33,356 bases of DNA from Streptomyces longisporoflavus (lineage in GTDB: Bacteria > Actinomycetota > Actinomycetes > Streptomycetales > Streptomycetaceae): NCBI RefSeq assembly GCF_014649775.1, contig NZ_BMTR01000047.1, positions 1-33,356 on the forward strand, written 5' to 3'. The translations under genes were made by a program, and so were the position numbers. Below, piece by piece: positions 1-7,000 of the stretch (position 1 is the stretch's first letter; each line of letters starts with the position of its first letter). The notes beneath the pieces were generated by a model. That model did no database searches, was not told where the DNA came from, and saw nothing but the letters and a program-made list of their open reading frames with translations.

Positions 1-56
1 ACAGCGCCGATGGTACTGCAGGGGGGACCCTGTGGGAGAGTAGGACGCCGCCGAAC
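1..56 (+). rRNA. rrf: 5S ribosomal RNA, 3' part only
   Basis: The first 56 bases match the 3' half of actinobacterial 5S rRNA as I recall it, including the GGTACTGCAGG segment and the final GGACGCCGCCGAAC strand that closes helix I. The 5' part lies outside the window. The molecule is followed after about ten bases by a very strong terminator, as expected for the last gene of an rrn operon. The exact 3' end (about 55–57) is approximate. Confidence 0.93.
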
Positions 57-66
57 TATTATTGAT

Positions 67-109
67 AGAGCTGGTCCCTGAACTTCGGTTCAGGGACCAG
101 CTCTTTTTT
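67..109 (+). terminator. rrn operon terminator
   Basis: A perfect 17-bp stem (67–83 pairing with 88–104) is capped by a TTCG tetraloop and followed by a T tract at 104–109. This is a textbook intrinsic terminator and the strongest in the window, placed directly after 5S rRNA. Confidence 0.96.
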
Positions 110-155
110 GTTTTGCGACACTTGCCGTTCACGTTCCGCAGCCAGCATCTGAGTC

Positions 156-833
156 ATGAGGACAGTTGGCATGTTGCGAGCCGCAGGCGTCGGCGCCGGT
201 GACGAGGTCATCGTGCCGGCGTACGGAAACGTCGAGATCGCCGAGGCCGTCGTCCAGGCCGGGGCCGTGCCCGTGTTCGCGGACATAGACCCGGCGACGT
301 ACTGCCTCGATCCTGACGCGGTGAACGCCGTCGTGACCTCCCGTACAGCCGCTGTCGCCGTCGTACACCGCTTCGGACACCCGGCCGACGTCCGGCGGCT
401 TCGGGGCATCGGGCAGCGGCACGGGATTCTGGTGCTCGAGCAGGGCGAAGCGGACGCACCGCACGACGAGCTCGCGCGGCGGCGGACGCACGCGGCCTAT
501 CTCAGCGGGCGGCTTGGCGGTGTGATCACCCCGGACGGCGTCGAGGGGCACAGCTATCAGCAGTACGTCGTGCGTGTGCCCGGCAACGGGCGGCCGGACC
601 GGGACGCCTTTGCGCGCGCCGTGCGGGCCAAGGGAATTGACTGCCGGGTGCCGGTGAAGGCGCCCGTTCACCGCACGTCGGATTTCTGGCGGGACATCTG
701 CCTCCCGGAGACCGAGCGTGCCGCGGACGAGACGCTGGCGCTGCCGGTCGACGCGGCGATGACCCGGCGTGGACTGCAGCGCGTCGTATCCGCGTGCAAT
801 GCGCTCGGCGGGCTGTTGCAGCCTGCGTTCTGA
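156..833 (+). CDS. Shortened DegT/DnrJ/EryC1-type aminotransferase relative, probably inactive
   Basis: The 225 residues look like parts of the PLP-dependent DegT/DnrJ/EryC1/StrS sugar aminotransferase family. Near the N-terminus is VGAGDEVIVPAYGNVEIAEAV, then a PVFADIDPATYCLDPDAV segment, and later HSYQQYVVRVPG and a C-terminal helix. Family members are about 370 residues long. Here roughly 40 N-terminal residues are absent, and the middle jumps from HGILVLEQ (where VIEDAAQA is usual) almost directly to the late HxYQQYVVRV strand. The segment that normally carries the catalytic lysine and much of the PLP pocket is therefore missing. ATG at 156 gives the longest reading; ATG at 171 has a better-placed purine-rich stretch (158–162) and would remove five residues. 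The gene lies alone between rrn and tRNA-Thr. It is open throughout with normal codon use, so it is either a maintained non-catalytic protein or a decaying paralogue. Confidence 0.72.
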   Translation: MRTVGMLRAAGVGAGDEVIVPAYGNVEIAEAVVQAGAVPVFADIDPATYCLDPDAVNAVVTSRTAAVAVVHRFGHPADVRRLRGIGQRHGILVLEQGEADAPHDELARRRTHAAYLSGRLGGVITPDGVEGHSYQQYVVRVPGNGRPDRDAFARAVRAKGIDCRVPVKAPVHRTSDFWRDICLPETERAADETLALPVDAAMTRRGLQRVVSACNALGGLLQPAF

Positions 834-849
834 AGAGGGCGCACGGTGG

Positions 850-879
850 TTCGGATCAGGCGTGAGTTCGGGGTATGCT
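850..879 (+). promoter_or_regulatory. Candidate promoter of tRNA-Thr
   Basis: A TATGCT hexamer at 874–879 fits the vegetative -10 pattern TAnnnT. It lies 18 bases after a weak -35-like TTCGGA at 850–855 and about 40 bases upstream of the tRNA. It is assigned by pattern and position only. Confidence 0.35.
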
Positions 880-919
880 TTATTCCGTTGCCGAGCGGGA
901 AACCGCGAAAGCGCAACAG

Positions 920-992
920 GCCCCTATAGCTCAGTCGGTAGAGCGTCTCCATGGTAAGGAGAAGGTCAGCGGTTCGATTCCGCTTGGGGGCT
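920..992 (+). tRNA. tRNA-Thr (anticodon GGT)
   Basis: The cloverleaf folds completely. The 7-bp acceptor is 920–926 with 985–991 (one T·G pair), the anticodon stem is 946–950 with 958–962, and the T stem is 968–972 with 980–984 around a TTCGATT loop. The seven-base anticodon loop ATGGTAA puts GGT at 953–955, which reads ACC and ACU threonine codons. Base 992 is the discriminator; CCA is not encoded. A terminator follows 16 bases later, so the gene is transcribed alone or from its own promoter. Confidence 0.97.
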
Positions 993-1007
993 CAGAGAGT
1001 AAGAAGG

Positions 1008-1041
1008 AAAAGTCCCCGCCCAGTTGGGCGGGGACTTTTTT
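1008..1041. terminator. Bidirectional terminator between tRNA-Thr and osaC
   Basis: A 14-bp stem pairs 1008–1021 with 1026–1039 around an AGTT loop. T residues follow on the plus strand and A residues precede it, so the minus-strand transcript also gets a U-rich end. It serves tRNA-Thr on the plus strand and, 52 bases past its stop codon, osaC on the minus strand. Confidence 0.92.
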
Positions 1042-1092
1042 GTTTCCGTGGCGGGGGTCCCAGGGGTCCGAAGATCCCCGCCGGTGTGGTTC

Positions 1093-3756
1093 TCAGTCCT
1101 TTTGAAGGCCGGGGACCCGCATCGCGAGGATCGCCATGTCGTCTGACGGAGCGTCCGACGCGAAGCGCTCCACCGCCCGCATGATGCGGGCCGCGACCGC
1201 GCCGGCCGTGAGACCCGTGCACGTCGTGAGGACGTCCGCGAGACCGTCGTCGCCGAGCATGCGGGTGCCCTCGCGGCGCTCGGTGACTCCGTCCGTCACG
1301 CAGAGGAGGACGTCGCCGGGGTCGAGCGTCATCGTCTGTTCGTAGAGTTCCAGGTCCTCCATGACGCCGAGCAGCGGCTGCGGTTCCGCGTACGGCTCGA
1401 CCGTTCCGTCCTGGCGCAGGCGGAGCGGGAGCGGGTGGCCGGCGCAGACGATCTTCAGTACGGCCGAGCCGTCCTCCTGTGGCCACAACTCCCCGTAGAG
1501 GAGGGTGAGGAAGCGGCTGCGGGCGCCCTCGTCGAGGATCGCGGCGTTCAGGCGCTCCAGGACCGCGGGGCCGCCGAAGCCCTCGCGGGCCAGGAGGCGC
1601 AGGGCGTGGCGGGCCAGGCCGGTGACGGCGGCGGCCTCCGGCCCCGTGCCGCAGACGTCGCCGATCGCGAAACCGTACGCGCCGTCGCGGATGGGGAAGA
1701 GGTCGTAGAAGTCACCGCCGACTTCGTTGCCCTCGCCTGCCGCGCGGTAGATGACGTCGACCTCGACGCCCGGTACCTGCGGGAGCCCCGGCGGCAGCAG
1801 GCTGCGCTGGAGGGACTGGCTGATGGCCATGCGCTCCGAGTACAGGCGGGCGTTGTCCAGGGCGAGGGCGGCCCGGCGGGAGAGATCTTCGGCCAATTCC
1901 AGGATCTCTTGGCGGAAGTGTTCGTCCGAGGGCTTGCCCAGCGTGAGCATGCCGATGACGCGGTTCCGGGCGACCAGGGGCAGGACGACCGTCTCGCCGC
2001 CGACCGCGGACGCCGTGGAGAGTGTCGTGCCGATGCCCGAGCCGAGGCTCAGAGGCTCACCGAGGCCGAGGCTGCGCATGGAGGTGCGCAGGGCGGCCTG
2101 GTGGGCCGCTTCCGAGGGAGCGGCCCAGACGCGGGCTCCGGGGGTCGGTACGGGGTCGGGAGGGGCGATCTTGGACAGGAGCGCCTTCAGGCCGTCGATG
2201 CGCTCCTCGTCCTCGTGCAGGACGTACGAGAGGTAGGGCTCGGACGACTGGTCGGCGATCGTGTAGACGGCGCACCAGGTGGCGAGTGTGGGGACCGTCA
2301 TCTGGGCCATGAGGGCCAGGGTCTGGTCGCGGTCCAGGGTGCCGGCGAGGAGGTCCGATGCCTCGACGAGGAAGGAGAGTGAGCCGCGGCGCAGGCGCTC
2401 GAGCTCGCCGAGGCGCGCGGACTCGACGGCGAGGGCGATGCGGTCGGCGGCGAACTGGAGGCGCAGGGCCTCTTCGTTCGAGTACCGGTCGGGGGACTCG
2501 GCGGCGACGCCCAGGGAGCCCGTGAGGCGGCCTTCGACCTTCAGGGGGACGGTGACCACGGAGCGCATGCCCGTGCCGCTGAGGAGCGGGACTGCGCCGG
2601 GGACGACCGTGAGGTCTTCGTGTACGGCCGGCATGCGGGCGGAGCCGTACCGGCCGGGGCCCGCTTCCACGGGGACGCGGGCGAAGCGCTGACGGGCCGA
2701 CGGAAGGCCTGTGGAGGCCCGGACTTCCAGCTCCGTCTCGTCGTCCGTGGCCAGGAGCAGGAAGGCGGCGTCGCCGTCGAGCATGTCGCGGGCGCGCTCG
2801 ACCGTGCGCTGGAGCAGACCGTCGAGGTCGTCCGGCGCCGGGGAGCCGATGAAGACCTCGAAGGGGTCGGTCGGGTGGGCCTCGGTGAGCGTGCCCGGTT
2901 CGGGGGCGGGGCCTCGCAGGGGGGTCTGCAGGACGGCGCGCTCGTCGTCGCGGACGAGGAGGCAGACCGTGGAGGGTTCGCCGTCGGCGTCGCGGACGCG
3001 CAGGTGCGAGGCGTAGACGGGGGTCACGCGGCCGTCGGAGCCGCGGATTCCGTAGCTGCCCTCCCAGCGGGAGAGGCGGAGCGCCTCCACGATGCCGGTG
3101 CTCGTGCCAGGGGTGTGCGGCCAGGCTGCGAGATCGGTGAGCGGTTTGCCGGTGACCTGTTCGGCGGCGTATCCGAAGAGTTCTTCCGCGTCTTCGTTCC
3201 AGGCGGAGATCGCGCCGACGCGGTCGATCTGGACGACGGCGACGCGGACTCTGCCGTCGGTCAGCGGGAGCATCTCGGCCGGGAGGGCGGGGCCGGCGGC
3301 GCGGGTGCCCACTGAGCGGTCGGGGAGGTCGAGTTGGAACCAGACCTGCTTCTGCGTGGGGGTGTAGTCGACGCCCCAGCGGGTGGCGAGCGCCGCGCAC
3401 AGCTGGAGGCCGCGACCGCCCTCGCGGTCGGGGTTGCCCATGTTCACGGCGGACTGCTGGAGCGGGATCTCTCGTTCCGGATAGTGGTCGGAGACCTCGA
3501 TGCGTACGGCGTCCTCGCTGCGCAGACAGAGGACGTCCGCGGCGGTGCCGGCATGCACGACGGCGTTGGTGACCAGCTCGCTGGTGAGGACGACGGCGTC
3601 GTCGACGATGTCCGTGAACCCCCAGCCCTGGAGGGTGTCGCGGACAAAGGAGCGTGCCGTCGCGACGGAACGCCCGACGGGGTCGAAAGTCGCAGCCGCG
3701 CGCGCGGTGATCACAGAACTCCTCGTACGAGTATCGACGCCCAGATCTCCCACCAT
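1093..3756 (-). CDS. osaC: OsaC-like stress regulator: RsbW-type ATPase, PAS, two GAF, SpoIIE phosphatase
   Basis: This 887-residue multidomain regulator has the architecture and location of OsaC, which in S. coelicolor modulates sigma-B activity during recovery from osmotic stress. A GHKL ATPase of the anti-sigma-factor kinase type occupies about 15–145 (N-box ELVTNAVVHAG at 60–70, glycine loop GGRGL at 113–117). A PAS domain spans about 168–270 and two GAF-like domains about 310–445 and 460–640. The C-terminal PP2C/SpoIIE phosphatase runs from about 665 to 882, with metal-site motifs GGDFYD (680–685), GDVCGTG (699–705), DGVTE (822–826) and SDD (871–873). Kinase and phosphatase in one chain suggest it both phosphorylates and dephosphorylates anti-anti-sigma partners; that is inference from the family. 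ATG at 3756 has GGAGGGG ten bases upstream. It is divergent from osaA across 273 bp and shares a terminator with tRNA-Thr. Confidence 0.93.
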   Translation of the reverse strand: MVGDLGVDTRTRSSVITARAAATFDPVGRSVATARSFVRDTLQGWGFTDIVDDAVVLTSELVTNAVVHAGTAADVLCLRSEDAVRIEVSDHYPEREIPLQQSAVNMGNPDREGGRGLQLCAALATRWGVDYTPTQKQVWFQLDLPDRSVGTRAAGPALPAEMLPLTDGRVRVAVVQIDRVGAISAWNEDAEELFGYAAEQVTGKPLTDLAAWPHTPGTSTGIVEALRLSRWEGSYGIRGSDGRVTPVYASHLRVRDADGEPSTVCLLVRDDERAVLQTPLRGPAPEPGTLTEAHPTDPFEVFIGSPAPDDLDGLLQRTVERARDMLDGDAAFLLLATDDETELEVRASTGLPSARQRFARVPVEAGPGRYGSARMPAVHEDLTVVPGAVPLLSGTGMRSVVTVPLKVEGRLTGSLGVAAESPDRYSNEEALRLQFAADRIALAVESARLGELERLRRGSLSFLVEASDLLAGTLDRDQTLALMAQMTVPTLATWCAVYTIADQSSEPYLSYVLHEDEERIDGLKALLSKIAPPDPVPTPGARVWAAPSEAAHQAALRTSMRSLGLGEPLSLGSGIGTTLSTASAVGGETVVLPLVARNRVIGMLTLGKPSDEHFRQEILELAEDLSRRAALALDNARLYSERMAISQSLQRSLLPPGLPQVPGVEVDVIYRAAGEGNEVGGDFYDLFPIRDGAYGFAIGDVCGTGPEAAAVTGLARHALRLLAREGFGGPAVLERLNAAILDEGARSRFLTLLYGELWPQEDGSAVLKIVCAGHPLPLRLRQDGTVEPYAEPQPLLGVMEDLELYEQTMTLDPGDVLLCVTDGVTERREGTRMLGDDGLADVLTTCTGLTAGAVAARIMRAVERFASDAPSDDMAILAMRVPGLQKD

Positions 3757-4029
3757 GGTGCGGCCGCCCCTCCGATGCCCGCTTGTACGTGTGCCACCGC
3801 CCAGGCCGGGCAGGACCGAGGTGGTTGGACAGCCGGATGCCAGGTTACTTACCTTCGCCGTCCATGCTGATGCCGGTCGTCAGTGTTTCCGTCCGGAGGG
3901 TGTGCGGAACGGTGTGCGAAGCTGCCGAACTGTTATGGCCTGGTTCAGCCATGGTGAAACACTGGGCAAGCTTCTAAAGAGAGCCCAGGTAACCCGAGCA
4001 GTACGGTCGACCCTTGCGGGAGGGACACA
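3757..4029. other. Divergent osaC / osaA intergenic region
   Basis: These 273 bp must hold the start signals of both divergent stress-signalling genes. Both ribosome binding sites are visible: GGAGGGG (minus strand, 3767–3773) for osaC and GGGAGG (about 4018–4024) for osaA. I searched both strands for a GNNT-spacer-GGGTAC sigma-B-type promoter and for vegetative hexamers and found no convincing match. Confidence 0.6.
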
Positions 4030-7000
4030 GTGGAGTCTGGCGCAGCGACGCGGGGCACTAAAACGCGTGCGAAAGACGGACAGACCCCTGGCAAACAGCG
4101 CAAACCGCGCCACGGGGCGACTACGTCGGTGGACACGGCGGCCCTGAACAGATTGCTCGCGGCGCTCGCGGCCATGCGGGACGGAAACTTCCGCAAGCGG
4201 CTCACGGTCTCCGGTGACGACGTCATGTCCGAGATCGCCGCCGTTTTCAACGAGGTGGCCGACCGGAATCTGCATCTGACCGGTGAGCTCTCGCGCGTCC
4301 GGCGCATGGTCGGGCGTGAGGGGAAACTCACCGAGCGGCTTGAGAGCGGCGCGAGCGAGGGCTCGTGGGCCGCGGCGATCGACGCGTCGAACGCGCTGGT
4401 CGAAGACCTCGTACGCCCCGTGTCCGAGGTCGGGCGGGTGCTTTCCGCGGTCGCGGAGGGCGACCTGGAGCAGCGGATGGAGCTGCGGGCGCAGGCGGAC
4501 GAGGGCAGCGGCCATCCGCTGCGCGGGGAGTTCCTGAAGGTCGGCCGGACGGTGAACAACCTGGTCGACCAGCTCTCGACATTCACCGACGAGGTCACGC
4601 GCGTGGCCAGCGAGGTGGGCACCGAGGGCAAGCTGGGCGGCCAGGCGCGGGTACGTGGAATGTCCGGTTCGTGGAAGGATCTCACGGATTCGGTGAATAC
4701 CATGGCGTACCGCCTCACCGCGCAGGTACGTGACATTGCTCTCGTGACGACGGCGGTCGCCAAGGGTGACTTGTCCCGGAAGGTGACGGTTCACGTCGCG
4801 GGCGAGATGCTGGAGCTGAAGAACACCGTCAACACGATGGTGGACCAGCTCTCCTCGTTCTCCTCCGAGGTGACCCGCGTCGCGCGTGAGGTCGGCACGG
4901 AGGGCGAGCTCGGCGGCCAGGCGCAGGTGCCGGGTGTGGCGGGAGTGTGGAAGGACCTCACCGACTCGGTGAATCTTATGGCCGGCAATCTCACCGCACA
5001 GGTGCGCGGGATCGCCCAGGTCACGACGGCCGTCGCCAATGGCGATCTGTCCCAGAAGGTCACGGTGAGCGCGCGCGGCGAGGTCGCGCAACTCGCCGAG
5101 ACGATCAACCAGATGACCGAGACGCTGCGTACGTTCGCGGACGAGGTCACCCGCGTCGCGAACGAGGTCGGCGCCGAGGGACAGCTGGGCGGCCAGGCGA
5201 ACGTGCCGGGCGCGGCCGGGACGTGGAAGGACCTCACCGACTCGGTGAACACGGTCTTCCGGAACCTCACCACGCAGGTGCGCGACATCGCGACGGTCAC
5301 GACGGCCGTCGCCAACGGCGATCTCTCGCAGAAGGTCACCGTCGACGTGGCGGGCGAGATGCTCGAGCTGAAGAACACGGTGAACACGATGGTGGACCAG
5401 CTCTCCGCCTTCGGTGCCGAAGTGACGCGGGTGGCCCGGGAGATCGGGGTCGAGGGCGAGCTGGGCGGCCAGGCGCAGGTACAGGGCGCGGCCGGTACGT
5501 GGAAGGACCTGACGGACTCGGTCAACACCGCCTTCCGCAACCTCACGGGTCAGGTCCGCAACATCGCGCAGGTGACGACGGCGGTCGCGAACGGCGACCT
5601 GTCGCAGAAGGTCACCGTCGACGTCTCCGGCGAGATGCTTCAACTGAAGAACACCGTGAACACGATGGTGGACCAGCTGTCGTCCTTCGCCGATCAGGTC
5701 ACGCGGATGGCCCGTGACGTGGGTACGGAGGGGCGTCTGGGCGGTCAGGCGCGCGTGGACGGCGTCAGCGGCACCTGGAAGGAACTGACCGACTCCGTCA
5801 ACTTCATGGCGGGGAACCTGACGTCGCAGGTACGTCAGATCGCCCAGGTCACCACCGCGGTGGCCCGCGGCGATCTCTCCCAGAAGATCGACGTGGACGC
5901 CCGCGGCGAGATCCTGGAGCTGAAGAACACCATCAACACGATGGTCGACCAGCTCTCCGCCTTCGCCGACCAGGTGACCCGGGTGGCCCGCGAGGTGGGC
6001 ACGGAAGGCCGCCTCGGCGGGCAGGCGCAGGTGCCCGGTGTGGCCGGCGTGTGGCGCGATCTGACCGACTCCGTTAACGGCATGGCCGGCAACCTCACCG
6101 CACAGGTGCGCAACATCGCGCAGGTCGCGACCGCGGTGGCGCGCGGTGACCTGTCGCAGAAGATCGACGTGGACGCGCGCGGGGAAATCCTGGAGCTGAA
6201 GAACACCCTCAACACGATGGTGGACCAGCTCTCGGCCTTCGCCGAGCAGGTGACGCGGGTGGCCCGCGAGGTGGGCACCGACGGCATCCTGGGCGGCCAG
6301 GCCGAGGTGCAGGGTGTCTCCGGCACCTGGAAGGACCTCACGCAGTCCGTGAACGGCATGGCGAACAACCTGACCCTCCAGGTCCGCAACATCGCCGAGG
6401 TCACCACGGCGGTCGCCATGGGCGACCTGTCCAAGAAGATCACCGTCGACGCGAAGGGCGAGATCCTCGAGCTCGTCACCACCGTGAACACGATGGTCGA
6501 CCAGCTCTCGAACTTCGCCGAGCAGGTCAACCGCGTGGCCCGCGAGGTGGGCACGGAGGGCAACCTGGGTGGCCAGGCGCGGGTTCCGGGCGTCACCGGC
6601 ACCTGGAAGGACCTCAGCGACAACGTCAACCTGATGGCGAACAACCTGACCGGCCAGGTGCGCAACATCTCCCAGGTCGCGGCGGCGGTCGCCAACGGAG
6701 ACCTGACCAAGAAGGTCACCGTCGAGGCGCGCGGCGAGGTCGCGCAGCTCGCCGACACCGTCAACACGATGGTGAAGACGCTGAGTTCGTTCGCGGACGA
6801 GGTGACCCGCGTGGCCCGCGAGGTGGGCACCGACGGCATCCTCGGCGGACAGGCCCGCGTACCGGGAGTCTCGGGTACGTGGAAGGACCTGACGGAGTCC
6901 GTGAACGGCATGGCCTCCAACCTCACCGGCCAGGTCCGCAACATCGCGATGGTCACCACCGCGATCGCCAAGGGCGACCTGACCAAGAAGATCGACATCG

